Of a stretch of 33,096 nt of DNA, positions 9,148 to 18,079 are shown in pieces. Every line of letters starts with the position of its first letter. The stretch's first letter is position 1. This DNA comes from an uncultured Tateyamaria sp. (GTDB taxonomy: Bacteria > Pseudomonadota > Alphaproteobacteria > Rhodobacterales > Rhodobacteraceae), in NCBI RefSeq assembly GCF_947503045.1, contig NZ_CANNCF010000012.1, forward strand, positions 1 through 33,096. Direction: 5' to 3'. The translations under genes and the position numbers were made by a program. Below the pieces are notes generated by a model. The model was given only the letters and a program-made list of their open reading frames with translations. It did no database searches and was not told the origin of the DNA.

Positions 9148-10227
9148 GTGACCACTGTGACAACCAACACTCCGCCACGCGACTATCGACTCTCGGATGA
9201 GAATGCTCAGCTGGCCTTTGCTCGCGGCCTTGCCTCGGCTGACTGGTATCACACTGACGTGGATCGCAAGGCAATCAAGGCTTTGATGAAGCGTAGCGAT
9301 GGTCCCGCCATCAGGGACACGCTGATCTGGCTTGGCCTGTTGGCTGCTTCAGGTGCAGGTGTCATCGCGCTTTGGGGATCGTGGTGGGTGTTGCCCTTCG
9401 TGCTGATTTACGGCGTGCTATATGGATCAGCCTGTGACGCGCGCTGGCACGAATGCGGCCATGGCACAGCATTCAAGTCGGCGTGGATGAACAACGCCGT
9501 CTACCAGTTCGCCAGTTTTCTGGTGATGCGCAACCCGGTCACATGGCGGTGGAGCCATGCGCGTCACCACACCGACACAGTGATTGTCGGGCGCGACGCA
9601 GAGATCGCTGTGATGCGCCCGCCGGATCTGCTCAAGGTCGTGTTGAACTTTGTTGGCGTCTACGACGTCTGGTATTCGATGAAGGCGCTGTTGCTGAATG
9701 CAGGCGGCGTGCTTCAGGAACACGAGCTGAGTTTCGTGCCCGAGCAAGAGCACGGCAAAGCCGTTTTCGCGGCCCGCGTGCATGTCCTGATCTATGGCGC
9801 GACGATTGCTGTGGCGGTCGCCATAGGCACGTGGTTGCCTCTGATCCTGATCGGCGGGCCACGCATGTACGGTTGCTGGCACATGCTGATGACGGGGCTA
9901 TTGCAGCACGGCGGGCTGGCCGACAACGTTACCGATCACCGGCTGAATTCCCGCACCGTGCTCATGAACCCTGTCAGTCGCTTCATCTACTGGAACATGA
10001 ACTACCATGTGGAACATCATATGTTCCCGATGGTCCCGTTCCACGCGTTGCCGCAACTGCATGAGTTGATCAAACACGATCTGCCCGCGCCGAACCCCTC
10101 AATCTGGGACGGTTACCGAGAGATGGTCCCGGCCTTCCTGCGGCAGTTGCGAAACGAAGACTATTTCGTGCGCCGCGAACTGCCACCCACCGCGAAACCC
10201 TACCGCGAAGACCTTCACGAGATTTGA
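9148..10227 (+). CDS. Fatty-acid-desaturase-fold membrane di-iron oxygenase
   Basis: A 359-residue membrane protein with the three histidine boxes of the desaturase/hydroxylase superfamily: HECGH (101-105), HARHH (137-141) and HVEHH (287-291). Together they hold a non-haem di-iron centre. Hydrophobic segments near residues 60-95 and 210-240 fit this fold. The frame is open back to a TTG at 9082 overlapping the previous stop, but AGGAG lies seven bases before the GTG at 9148, so that start is chosen. Family members desaturate or hydroxylate lipids, alkanes and carotenoids, using electrons from a ferredoxin. A Rieske ferredoxin follows at once and an FAD reductase lies three genes on. Inside a sugar operon the substrate is probably not a bulk fatty acid; O-demethylation or hydroxylation of the imported compound is a hypothesis. 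Confidence 0.9.
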   Translation: MTTVTTNTPPRDYRLSDENAQLAFARGLASADWYHTDVDRKAIKALMKRSDGPAIRDTLIWLGLLAASGAGVIALWGSWWVLPFVLIYGVLYGSACDARWHECGHGTAFKSAWMNNAVYQFASFLVMRNPVTWRWSHARHHTDTVIVGRDAEIAVMRPPDLLKVVLNFVGVYDVWYSMKALLLNAGGVLQEHELSFVPEQEHGKAVFAARVHVLIYGATIAVAVAIGTWLPLILIGGPRMYGCWHMLMTGLLQHGGLADNVTDHRLNSRTVLMNPVSRFIYWNMNYHVEHHMFPMVPFHALPQLHELIKHDLPAPNPSIWDGYREMVPAFLRQLRNEDYFVRRELPPTAKPYREDLHEI

Positions 10228-10236
10228 GAGGCCCCG

Positions 10237-10554
10237 ATGTCTGACTGGATTGATGTATGTGCCACCGATGACATCGAGGAGGAGGATGTCATCCGCTTCG
10301 ACCACGGTGCGCACAGCTATGCTATCTACCATTCGCCCGAAGGCGAATTCTTCGCCACCGACGGGCTTTGTACCCATGAGCAGGTGCATTTGGCTGACGG
10401 GCTGGTGATGAACCACATCATCGAATGCCCCAAGCACAACGGTCAATTCAACTACAAGACCGGCGAGGCTGCACGCCTGCCTGCCTGCGATCATCTGGGC
10501 ACCTACCCGGTGCGGGTTGTGGATGGCCGGGTCCAGATGCAACTGAGTGAGTAA
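10237..10554 (+). CDS. Rieske-type [2Fe-2S] ferredoxin
   Basis: A 105-residue soluble protein containing a full Rieske cluster motif: Cys45-Thr-His47 and Cys64-Pro-Lys-His67, spaced by 16 residues. The size and motif match the ferredoxin components of aromatic-ring dioxygenases and related oxygenases. It starts 9 bases after the desaturase-like gene, so it most likely passes electrons from the FAD reductase at 12531-13742 to the membrane di-iron oxygenase. An alternative is the small subunit of a nitrite-reductase-like enzyme, but nothing nearby supports that. Confidence 0.92.
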   Translation: MSDWIDVCATDDIEEEDVIRFDHGAHSYAIYHSPEGEFFATDGLCTHEQVHLADGLVMNHIIECPKHNGQFNYKTGEAARLPACDHLGTYPVRVVDGRVQMQLSE

Positions 10555-10558
10555 GCGC

Positions 10559-11362
10559 ATGCCTCGTACCAGACCCACAATTGCCGATCTGCGCGCCATC
10601 CGGGGCACGCGCCAGCTTACAATGCTCCGTGTGATGACCCTGCAAGAGGCGGAAGCGGCGGAAAAGGCGGGCATCGACATCGTCTCGATCCCTCCTGACC
10701 TGTTGCTTGACCCCGAATACCGTGACGCCGCGCCCAGCCTCTTCTCCATGCCGGGTGACAATTTCTATGAGATCGGCGGGCCGGATGATTTCCTGCGATG
10801 GTCCTTTCAGATGTACCGCGCAGGCGCCGATGCGGTCTATTGCAGCGCTGGTTTCGGCACTGTCAAGAAGATGGCGGATGAGGCAATCCCCGTTATTGGC
10901 CATGTGGGCCTGATCCCGTCGCGTGCCACGTGGACCGGCGGGTTCAAGGCCGTGGGCAAGACCGCGCAATCGGCGTTGGAGATCATGGATGCGGTGCGCA
11001 AGTACGAGGCGGCCGGGGCCTTTGGCGCCGAGATCGAAGTGGTGCCGGTCGAAGTGGCCGAAGCAATTTGCAAGCGCACTTCGCTGTTCTTGATTTCCAT
11101 GGGCGCAGGAACCGGATGCGATGCGCAATATCTTTTTGCCGATGACATTCTGGGTCAGACCCAAGGCAAGGTTCCACGCCACGGCAAGGTCTACCGCGAC
11201 TTCAACGCCGAGTTTGCACGGTTGCAAGACGAACGCATCGCGGCCTTCCAGGAATTCAAATCCGACGTGGATAGTCTGGCCTACCCAGAAGACCGCCACA
11301 TCGTGAAGATGGATCCGGGCGAGCTTGACAGCTTCATATCTCAACTGGATGCAGCCTCGTGA
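10559..11362 (+). CDS. PanB-like (ketopantoate hydroxymethyltransferase family) enzyme
   Basis: A 267-residue TIM-barrel protein recognisable as PanB-like from GHVGLIPS followed by GGFKAVGK, EVVPVEVAEAI with the family's catalytic Glu, and a glycine-rich GAGTGCD segment. PanB moves a one-carbon unit from methylene-tetrahydrofolate to a 2-keto acid. Compared from memory with E. coli PanB, the keto-acid-binding Lys (VKIEGG) is replaced by Tyr (VYCSAGF), and the metal-binding GDS region reads IPPDL, so a different substrate or reaction is likely. An in-frame GTG at 10547 overlaps the ferredoxin; the ATG at 10559, after GAGTGAG, is preferred. The location between oxygenase components suggests a catabolic role rather than pantothenate synthesis. 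The 3' end overlaps the next start (GTGA). Confidence 0.8.
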   Translation: MPRTRPTIADLRAIRGTRQLTMLRVMTLQEAEAAEKAGIDIVSIPPDLLLDPEYRDAAPSLFSMPGDNFYEIGGPDDFLRWSFQMYRAGADAVYCSAGFGTVKKMADEAIPVIGHVGLIPSRATWTGGFKAVGKTAQSALEIMDAVRKYEAAGAFGAEIEVVPVEVAEAICKRTSLFLISMGAGTGCDAQYLFADDILGQTQGKVPRHGKVYRDFNAEFARLQDERIAAFQEFKSDVDSLAYPEDRHIVKMDPGELDSFISQLDAAS

Positions 11363-12534
11363 GGCTCTACGGCCAAGAACTGACACGTCGGGAAGTCGCC
11401 GCACTGTCTGGTGATCTTGCCCAATTCGCAGGTGTAAGGCTGGTGACGCTGGCCGATGGGGCCGAGGCTGGCCAGCGGGTTCTGGAATTCCGCCCTGGTA
11501 CGGGCCTGCGCTTTACCCTGATGGTGGACCGTTGCCTGGACATTGGGAGTTGCGACTACAACGGCATGGCCATTGGCTGGACCTCTGCCGCAGGCTTCCG
11601 CGCACCCGCCCTGCATGATCCCGAAGGCGAAGATGGTCTGGGCTTCATGCGCTCGTTCTCTGGACTTCTGATGACCTGCGGACTGGATCACATTCTGGGA
11701 AGCCACACGGTAGATGTGCCCGAATACAATTATCCCGGACGCCCCACTGCGACCTATGGCATCCATGGGCGTGTCAGCATGTTGCCCGCGCGCCTGACCG
11801 GTTATGGCGAAAGGTGGGAAGGCGACCGTTGTTTCCTCTGGGCCGAAGGTACGGTGCGCCAATCGGCCGTCTTTGCCGAAGACCTCGAACTGATCCGTCG
11901 GATCGAGATCGAGGTCGGCACCAATGACATCCAACTCAGCGACGAAGTGCGAAACCGTGGCTTCAACCGCACGCCGCATATGCTGTGCTATCACATCAAT
12001 CTGGGCTATCCGGTTCTCGCCGAAGGCGCGCGCTATCTCGCCCCGATCGAAGACGTTGTCTGGGCCGCCCACGCCGATACCTACACCGACCAGAGCGTCG
12101 GCTATGCCCGGCCCTCCGGCCCTGCCCATACCTTCCGCGAACAAGTCTGGCAGCACGAGATGAAGGCCGACACAGCAGGCGACGTCGCCATCGCACTGGT
12201 CAATGACGCGCTGCCGCTTGGGCTTGAGGTAAAGACAAGAAAATCCGAACTGCCCTGCACCTACGAATGGCAGCATCTGCAGTCGGGCGGTTATGCTTTC
12301 GGTATTGAACCCTCAACGCATCATGTGCTGGGCAACCAGTTCGCCCGCGACCGGGGTGAAATGATCTGGCTCGGCCATGGCGACAGCCGATGCTACACCG
12401 TCCGGTTCCGGGTGCTGACAAACGCGGATGAGATCGCGCAAAGCGAGGCCGCGATCAAGGCCACACAGCAACAACCAATTGACCCCTTTCCCACACCCTC
12501 CGGCCATTTTCGGACAATTCCGGGCCGGAAATGA
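11359..12534 (+). CDS. DUF4432 family, aldose-1-epimerase-like protein
   Basis: A 391-residue protein of the DUF4432 group, related in fold to galactose mutarotases. Recognisable segments are MVDRCLDIG near residue 55, GIHGRVS in the middle, HMLCYHINLGYP, and HVLGNQFARDRGEM near the C-terminus. Members are found in sugar-catabolic operons and are thought to interconvert anomers or bind sugars; most are untested. The start is a GTG overlapping the stop of the PanB-like gene, and the end overlaps the reductase ATG, so the three are translationally coupled. The role here is probably anomer presentation for one of the isomerases or dehydrogenases. Confidence 0.85.
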   Translation: MRLYGQELTRREVAALSGDLAQFAGVRLVTLADGAEAGQRVLEFRPGTGLRFTLMVDRCLDIGSCDYNGMAIGWTSAAGFRAPALHDPEGEDGLGFMRSFSGLLMTCGLDHILGSHTVDVPEYNYPGRPTATYGIHGRVSMLPARLTGYGERWEGDRCFLWAEGTVRQSAVFAEDLELIRRIEIEVGTNDIQLSDEVRNRGFNRTPHMLCYHINLGYPVLAEGARYLAPIEDVVWAAHADTYTDQSVGYARPSGPAHTFREQVWQHEMKADTAGDVAIALVNDALPLGLEVKTRKSELPCTYEWQHLQSGGYAFGIEPSTHHVLGNQFARDRGEMIWLGHGDSRCYTVRFRVLTNADEIAQSEAAIKATQQQPIDPFPTPSGHFRTIPGRK

Positions 12535-13742
12535 TGGCAGGTATCGTCATTGTCGGGGCTGGATATTGCGGGGTGAGCGCGGCCCATGGCGCGCGCGCGG
12601 CTGGCTATGACGGTCCGATAACACTGGTCGGGGACGACCCGGAATGGCCTTATGAACGCCCGCCCTTGTCAAAATGGGACGGGGCCATGCCGCGCCTGCA
12701 ACCGATCTTTCCCGAAGACTGGTATACGCAGAACCGGATCGACCTCAAATGGGGTGCCGTGGTCACCGCCATAGATCGCAGCGCACGAAACGTGACGCTT
12801 GGCACCGGGGTCACGCTGCCCTATGCCAAACTCCTGCTCGCGACCGGCGCATCCCCGCGACACTTGCCGCCCCACGCGCCGTCGGATGCATGTGCACGCT
12901 ACCTGCGCAGCCATGCGGACGCCATGAATTTGGCGCAGGACATCTGCGCCGGGTCTGACGTGGTGATCATTGGTGGCGGCTTTATCGGGCTGGAACTGGC
13001 CGCCAGCCTTTCAGCGCGCAAGGCCTTTGTCCATGTCATCGAGGCACAGGAGCGGATCCTGGCCCGTGCGGTACCACCCGAAATCTCGCAGATGGTCCTC
13101 GATCTGCACAAGACGCGCGGGGTGACGGTTCACACGGGCACCACTGTCGATGCGATCAAGAACAACCTTGTGTCCCTGTCAACGGGGCAAACTGTGCGGG
13201 CAGAACATCTTATCATCGGGATCGGATCAGAACCCAACACCGTCCTCGCTGCAAACGCTGGTCTGACAGTGGACAATGGCATTGCCGTTGACGGGTGTTT
13301 TGCCACCAATGATCCAGATATCTTTGCCGCCGGTGACTGCTGCAGCCTGCCTGTCGAGGGCGCGGGGCGCACCCGGTTTGAGTCCTGGCAAGTGGCCGGG
13401 GACCAGGGGTATCGCGCCGGAAAGGTCATGGCAGGTGTAACACCTGACCCCACGCCGCCGCCCTGGTTCTGGTCAGATCAGTTTGACCATTCCCTGCAAG
13501 TCGTCGGACAGCCATCACCCGCTGGAACGAGGATCCTGCGCCCTTTGCCGTCAGGTGGATTGATCACAATCGAAACCGACGACAACGGCACACTTACCGC
13601 CGCTGCGGGCTTTGCCGCCGGCAATGCCGTGGGCCGCGACATCAAGATCATCCAAAAACTCATGCAAGCCGGTGTGACCCCGGATCCCGCTGCACTTGCG
13701 GACCCTAACACGCCTCTGAAAACCATTCTGAAACAGCGTTGA
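12531..13742 (+). CDS. FAD-dependent NAD(P)H:ferredoxin reductase
   Basis: A 403-residue flavoprotein of the rubredoxin/ferredoxin reductase type. The N-terminal FAD motif [14 protein letters not shown] starts at residue 5. A second Rossmann motif, [14 protein letters not shown], binds NAD(P)H near residue 145, and the conserved FAAGDCC segment lies near 264. The C-terminal domain after about 320 is the family's reductase domain. Such proteins feed electrons to Rieske ferredoxins of oxygenases. With the ferredoxin at 10237 and the di-iron enzyme at 9148 it completes an NAD(P)H to O2 chain. The first of two adjacent ATGs overlaps the preceding stop; the second, at 12534, is an equally possible start. 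Confidence 0.92.
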   Translation: MMAGIVIVGAGYCGVSAAHGARAAGYDGPITLVGDDPEWPYERPPLSKWDGAMPRLQPIFPEDWYTQNRIDLKWGAVVTAIDRSARNVTLGTGVTLPYAKLLLATGASPRHLPPHAPSDACARYLRSHADAMNLAQDICAGSDVVIIGGGFIGLELAASLSARKAFVHVIEAQERILARAVPPEISQMVLDLHKTRGVTVHTGTTVDAIKNNLVSLSTGQTVRAEHLIIGIGSEPNTVLAANAGLTVDNGIAVDGCFATNDPDIFAAGDCCSLPVEGAGRTRFESWQVAGDQGYRAGKVMAGVTPDPTPPPWFWSDQFDHSLQVVGQPSPAGTRILRPLPSGGLITIETDDNGTLTAAAGFAAGNAVGRDIKIIQKLMQAGVTPDPAALADPNTPLKTILKQR

Positions 13743-13773
13743 ACCGCCCCCAGCCAGAAGAACGGACCCACAT

Positions 13774-15075
13774 ATGACGGACTTTTTCAAAGATATCCCC
13801 ACCATCACCTTTGAGGGGCCGGAAACCACAAACGAATTCGCTTTTCGCCACTACGATCCGAACGAAATGATCATGGGCAAGCCACTCAAGGATCACCTGC
13901 GCTTTTCGGCGGCCTACTGGCATTCCTTCGCCTGGCCCGGCGGCGATCCGTTTGGTGGTCAGACCTTCGAACGCCCCTGGTTCGGGGACACGATGGCGCT
14001 GGCCAAGCATAAGGCAGATGTGGCCTTTGACATGTTTCAACGGCTGGGCCTGCCATTCTTCTGTTTTCACGACGCCGACGTCCGACCTGAAGGTGAGGGT
14101 TTTGCCGAAAACACGCGGAACCTCGAGGAAATGGTAGACTATTTCGCGGAAAAGATAGCCGAGACCGGAGTGAAACTGCTTTGGGGCACGGCGAACCTGT
14201 TTTCGCACCGCCGGTACATGGCAGGTGCCGCCACAAACCCCAATCCGGAGGTGTTTGCCTTTTCCGCCGCCACGATCAAGACTTGCATGGATGCAACCAT
14301 CAAGCTCGGCGGCGAGAACTATGTGCTTTGGGGCGGGCGCGAGGGTTATGAGACCCTTCTGAACACCGATCTCGGGCGTGAACGCCAACAGGCGGGTCGC
14401 ATGCTGCAAATGGTTGTGGACTACAAACACAAGACAGGCTTCAAAGGCGCGATCCTTATCGAACCCAAACCGCAAGAACCCACCAAACATCAGTATGACT
14501 ATGACGTCGCCACGGTCTATGGCTTTCTGAAGGAGTTCGGGTTGGAAGGCGAGGTTCAGGTCAACATCGAACAGGGTCACGCAATTCTTGCCGGGCACAG
14601 TTTCGAGCACGAACTGGCCATGGCGCGCGAGCTGGGCATATTCGGTTCCATCGACATGAACCGCAACGACTACCAGTCAGGCTGGGACACGGATCAATTC
14701 CCCAACAACGTGCCAGAGGTTGCGTTGGCCTACTACGAAGTATTGCGTGCCGGTGGGTTCACGACTGGTGGCACAAACTTCGACGCGAAGTTGCGCCGGC
14801 AGTCAATTGATCCCGAAGACTTGATCCTTGCTCATATCGGAGGAATGGACACCTGTGCGGCAGGGTTCAAGGCCGCTGCCGCTCTGTTTGAAAGCGGCGC
14901 CCTGGAAGAGCAACGAACCGCACGGTATTCAGGATGGGAAAGTGAATTGGGCCAGATATTGATGGCTTCAAATCTGGCAGAAATCGAGGCACTGACTCGC
15001 GAAAATGCCATCAACCCCGAACCACGTTCCGGCAGGCAAGAACGCCTCGAAAACATCGTGAATCGCTTTGTCTGA
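13774..15075 (+). CDS. xylA: Xylose isomerase
   Basis: A 433-residue protein very close in length to E. coli XylA (440). Visible family hallmarks are the catalytic His99/Asp102 (CFHDADV), the metal and substrate loops [16 protein letters not shown] and [16 protein letters not shown], and [11 protein letters not shown] near residue 330. It interconverts D-xylose and D-xylulose (also D-glucose and D-fructose) with two divalent metals, in the cytoplasm. It is the last gene of the operon, 31 bases after the reductase. No xylulokinase lies in this operon; the nearest sugar kinase is the FGGY kinase at 22788-24281. The true substrate may be a xylose derivative produced by upstream enzymes. Confidence 0.95.
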   Translation: MTDFFKDIPTITFEGPETTNEFAFRHYDPNEMIMGKPLKDHLRFSAAYWHSFAWPGGDPFGGQTFERPWFGDTMALAKHKADVAFDMFQRLGLPFFCFHDADVRPEGEGFAENTRNLEEMVDYFAEKIAETGVKLLWGTANLFSHRRYMAGAATNPNPEVFAFSAATIKTCMDATIKLGGENYVLWGGREGYETLLNTDLGRERQQAGRMLQMVVDYKHKTGFKGAILIEPKPQEPTKHQYDYDVATVYGFLKEFGLEGEVQVNIEQGHAILAGHSFEHELAMARELGIFGSIDMNRNDYQSGWDTDQFPNNVPEVALAYYEVLRAGGFTTGGTNFDAKLRRQSIDPEDLILAHIGGMDTCAAGFKAAAALFESGALEEQRTARYSGWESELGQILMASNLAEIEALTRENAINPEPRSGRQERLENIVNRFV

Positions 15076-15765
15076 ATTCGCCTGCCCGCAAGGGATGCCC
15101 CTCGATCGTCTGCCTTCTGCGCGATTGCAGAACGGATTTAACCCTGCCTCCAGCGCGGCAAACCAGTTTTTGCAAAGTCGCGTGCTGCGCTTGTCACCAT
15201 CTCTTTGTTTCGAATTGCCCGAGGAAAGAAAAAAGAAAAGCGTCCAGCCCGTGCCTAAGGCGGCTTTCCGCATAATACGATCATTTGTTCTTGCCGTAGC
15301 ATAGTGAATTGAGGCTCTCAGCCGCCATCGGATGGGGTGCAGCGTCTCAGCGACTGACACGGCTCCCGAAGTTGAGGACGGCCCTAACCAGCCGTTCACC
15401 CTGTCAAGCTAATGCTGCGGTCGCAGCCCGCATAGCGGACATTCACCGCAAGCACCAAGTTTCAAGATGGCTTAAGGGCAGCATCGCGGACGGAGCCGCC
15501 TTTTGCACGCGCAGCTATTGCTGACGCAGCAATTCCTCAAAATCGCGGTGCCGTTTGTTCTGCGGCGGGGCAGGCTTCGCCAAACCAACCGTTCACAAAG
15601 TAAGAATTTCTGTAATACAAAGCGGGCTTGTCGCCGCTTGCGCTTCCGACACTCGGACCCCAAGCGCTGCCTTTTATTTCAGTCACACCCCATACCCACG
15701 GGGTCGTTTCCAGTAAAATCAGAATACATGGGTTAGCTGACCGAGCTCACCGAGGCGGGGTCGCC
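15076..15765. other. Gene-free spacer between the convergent operons
   Basis: About 690 bases with no credible coding sequence: the short open frames here are arginine-rich or low-quality and lack ribosome-binding sites. It separates the 3' ends of the xylose-isomerase operon and the sulfatase operon, which converge. A repeat-like block lies at 15435-15500 and is described separately. I do not see a strong rho-independent terminator directly after the xylose isomerase gene. Confidence 0.6.
15435..15500. repeat. Dispersed intergenic repeat, copy A
   Basis: Two short blocks, GACATTCACCGCA (from 15438) and GACGGAGCCGCC (15489-15500), recur with one difference each and almost the same spacing (51 against 52 bases) at 29972-30035. 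Weaker relatives of the first block occur near 29932 (GACATTCATCGCGCA) and near 31338 (GCGGATATTTGCTGCGC). I do not recognise the family. It could be a decayed mobile or intergenic repeat characteristic of this lineage. Confidence 0.5.
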
Positions 15766-15767
15766 TC
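15752..15767 (-). terminator. Possible weak terminator hairpin of the sulfatase operon
   Basis: A 6-base-pair stem (GAGGCG with CGCCTC, loop GGGT) overlaps the sulfatase stop codon. There is no T-run on the minus-strand side, so it is at best a weak or factor-dependent terminator. Confidence 0.25.
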
Positions 15768-17301
15768 AAATCGAGATATCCGCCATTCCGAGCCGGTCCA
15801 GCTGTTCGGCCGGATATCCTTCGACATCCATTAATTTGCGCGTCAGTTTCAGCATGCGGTCCCGCTGGTCGGGGTCGCTGTCCCATTTATTGTCTTGCTG
15901 CGTCGGATCATCGACCCGATTGTACAAGAAACACTCGTAGGTTCTGGGATCAACGGTGATTGGGGTTTTCCACAGTGGCAGTTCAACGGTGCTGTCGAAA
16001 TAGCCCTGCTCTGCCGGTGGTTCGGGTGGTTTTCCGACGCGCCCGTCGACGGGGTTGTCGACAATCAGGGGCCGAAAAATCGCGGTGGAATAGGTGAACA
16101 GCGGCTTTCCCTCCACAGGGGCGCGGAACAGGGTCCACGTGCCGTCAGTCATACAAATGCCCTGCCCGAAGGTGCCATAGGTGATCGCCTCATGCGGGCT
16201 GCCTCCCGTGCCTTCGATCATCGGAAGGATGCTTTTGGAATGGCGGTTGGCCGCCGGAATACCCCCGCCTGACGCATCAATCAGCGTAGCAAAGAGATCA
16301 ACTGTCTGGCTAAGCCCCGACACCCTGCGATGTCCCGGCTTTTTGGGATGCCATACCATCATCGGAATGTTGGCGTGGCTGTCATAGTGCGGGAATTGCT
16401 TGCCAAACGCGCCACGTTCACCAAGGTCGTGGCCGTGGTCGGTGGTAAAGACCACCATCGTATTGTCCCACAGGCCCAGTGCGTCGAGCTTTTCCATGAA
16501 CTTGCCCAGCCAGGTGTCCATCATGGTGACCTTGCCCATGTATTGCGCGCGCAGGAAATCGTGCTGTTCGGGCGATGCTTCGGCCATAAAGCGCGCCAGA
16601 TCAGCGTAGACCTGATAGGGCGGCCAGATGTTAAAATCGTTCTTGTGCCCGTCCGTGTACATCGAGGCATAGGGTTCCGGCACATCGAAGGGTTCGTGCA
16701 CGTCGAAACATTCGACCTGTAACATGAACGGACCCTTGGCGTGGTTTTCGTCAAGCCAGTCGCAAGCCCCCTGAAAGACCTTGGGGGCAAAGTAGTCTTC
16801 CTCCCCTTTGAAGTCCTTCACGTTGGCGGCATATTGGCGGATGTGTTCGGCGGCGCGGTACTTGGCTACATTCTTGACCCATTGCGGGTCTTCCTCGCTG
16901 TCTTCGGGGACTTTCCAGCTGTCGACTTCGTGGCCGCGCACCAGTTCGATGGATTTGAACCCTTGCATATAGCCGTTCGCCTCTTCCTCCCAATAATGGT
17001 AGTGGTCAGTGACCATCGCCGTGTTGTAACCCTGCTTGGCGATCACTTTGGGCATGCGCGGGTCGAACACCTCCATGCCACCCCAAGGACGCCACAGGAA
17101 TTCCTTGCGGCCTGCCATAATCTCGCGTCGGGCGGGCATGCAGGGCAATGAGCCAACGTAATGATCGTCAAACACCGCGGACTGCTGCGCAAAGCGGTCG
17201 ATGTTGGGCGTCTTGCACATCGTGTCCGGGTTATAACTGCTCAGACAATCTTTGTTCAGGCTGTCCACAAGGACCAAAATGATGTTCATCGGCTTTGTCA
17301 T
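15766..17301 (-). CDS. Type I (formylglycine) sulfatase
   Basis: A 511-residue alkaline-phosphatase-superfamily sulfatase that hydrolyses sulfate esters. The activation motif C-x-P-x-R is present as Cys54-Met-Pro-Ala-Arg58, so Cys54 should become formylglycine. Metal-ligand candidates are Asp13 (LVDSLN) and the later TTDHGHDLGE segment. There is no signal peptide when the ATG at 17301 is used, so it acts in the cytoplasm on imported substrate. An in-frame ATG at 17364 would run into the ATPase gene and is disfavoured; GGAAGA precedes 17301. It ends a four-gene importer operon, and a genuine formylglycine-generating enzyme is encoded at 28670-29542. The substrate is unknown; it may be a sulfated polyol or sugar, with choline sulfate a less favoured alternative. 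Confidence 0.92.
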   Translation of the reverse strand: MTKPMNIILVLVDSLNKDCLSSYNPDTMCKTPNIDRFAQQSAVFDDHYVGSLPCMPARREIMAGRKEFLWRPWGGMEVFDPRMPKVIAKQGYNTAMVTDHYHYWEEEANGYMQGFKSIELVRGHEVDSWKVPEDSEEDPQWVKNVAKYRAAEHIRQYAANVKDFKGEEDYFAPKVFQGACDWLDENHAKGPFMLQVECFDVHEPFDVPEPYASMYTDGHKNDFNIWPPYQVYADLARFMAEASPEQHDFLRAQYMGKVTMMDTWLGKFMEKLDALGLWDNTMVVFTTDHGHDLGERGAFGKQFPHYDSHANIPMMVWHPKKPGHRRVSGLSQTVDLFATLIDASGGGIPAANRHSKSILPMIEGTGGSPHEAITYGTFGQGICMTDGTWTLFRAPVEGKPLFTYSTAIFRPLIVDNPVDGRVGKPPEPPAEQGYFDSTVELPLWKTPITVDPRTYECFLYNRVDDPTQQDNKWDSDPDQRDRMLKLTRKLMDVEGYPAEQLDRLGMADISI

Positions 17302-17323
17302 GATGTCTTTGTCTTCCGTCACG

Positions 17324-18079
17324 CTAGTGGTCGAGCATGCCCCAAAGCCGCCGCTTGATCTCAAGGAATTCTTCGGTCAGGCGCATTTCATTGCTGCGTG
17401 GGCGCGGTAGCGTGACCTTTTCGATGTGGTGCACCCTACCGGGTCGGGACGACAGGACGATGATATTGTCTGACAGAAAGATCGCCTCTTCGATGTCATG
17501 GGTCACAAAAACAACCGTCTTCTTTGTGGTGCTCCACGTCTCGAGCAAATCTGACTGCATGCGTTCTTTGGTCTGCGCATCAAGCGCGCCGAACGGTTCG
17601 TCCATCAACAACACGTCGGGGTCGTTCGCGTAAACACGGCCAATGTCCACGCGCTTGCGCATGCCGCCCGACAACTCGCGCGGCCAACGGTCCTCAAACC
17701 CGGTGAGGCCGACCATCTTAGCCCATTTGGTCTCAATCTCGCGCTGGTCTGATTTGGACGCCCCGCGCAGACGCGGCCCGTAGGAGATGTTCTTGGCCAC
17801 TGTCATCCACGGAAAAACCGCGTCTTGTTGAAACACCATGCCGCGCCTGCGGTCGGTGCCTTTGATGACGGTGCCATCAAGGGTCATTTCCCCGTCCGAC
17901 GGGTCGAACAGCCCCGCCATCATCTTGAGCAAGGTGGACTTGCCACAGCCCGAGGTGCCGATGATCGTGTTGAAACTGCCGGTCTCGAACGTCAGGTCGA
18001 TGCCTTCCAGCACGGTCAGGGCGTTGGGACTGCCTTTGCCGAAGGTGTGGGTCAGGTCGTTGACTTTGATCTCTGGCAT
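17324..18079 (-). CDS. ABC transporter ATPase, TauB/SsuB type
   Basis: A 251-residue ATPase with all canonical motifs: Walker A GTSGCGKST near residues 42-50, signature LSGGM, Walker B LLMDEP and a switch His in VTHDIEEA. It belongs to the nitrate/sulfonate/taurine importer family, usually energising uptake of small sulfur- or nitrogen-containing compounds. Its ATG shares one base with the permease stop (TAATG), and the sulfatase follows 22 bases downstream. Unlike the sugar ATPases at 4926-7045 it has no C-terminal regulatory domain and no motif defects. Confidence 0.93.
   Translation of the reverse strand: MPEIKVNDLTHTFGKGSPNALTVLEGIDLTFETGSFNTIIGTSGCGKSTLLKMMAGLFDPSDGEMTLDGTVIKGTDRRRGMVFQQDAVFPWMTVAKNISYGPRLRGASKSDQREIETKWAKMVGLTGFEDRWPRELSGGMRKRVDIGRVYANDPDVLLMDEPFGALDAQTKERMQSDLLETWSTTKKTVVFVTHDIEEAIFLSDNIIVLSSRPGRVHHIEKVTLPRPRSNEMRLTEEFLEIKRRLWGMLDH

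Noticed and set aside
10448..11404. 318-residue minus-strand frame opposite the PanB-like gene
   Set aside because: A shadow of the coding strand; the plus-strand frame has clear PanB motifs and overlapping operon structure.
15076..15765. Search for tRNA, small RNA, CRISPR or insertion-sequence ends in the large spacer
   Set aside because: No cloverleaf, no regularly spaced repeats and no transposase remnant could be seen; only the short dispersed repeat words.
15766..17301. Assignment of the sulfatase as choline sulfatase (BetC)
   Set aside because: There are no betaine genes nearby and the surrounding genes are sugar-phosphate enzymes. The active-site core alone does not fix the substrate, so no gene symbol was given.
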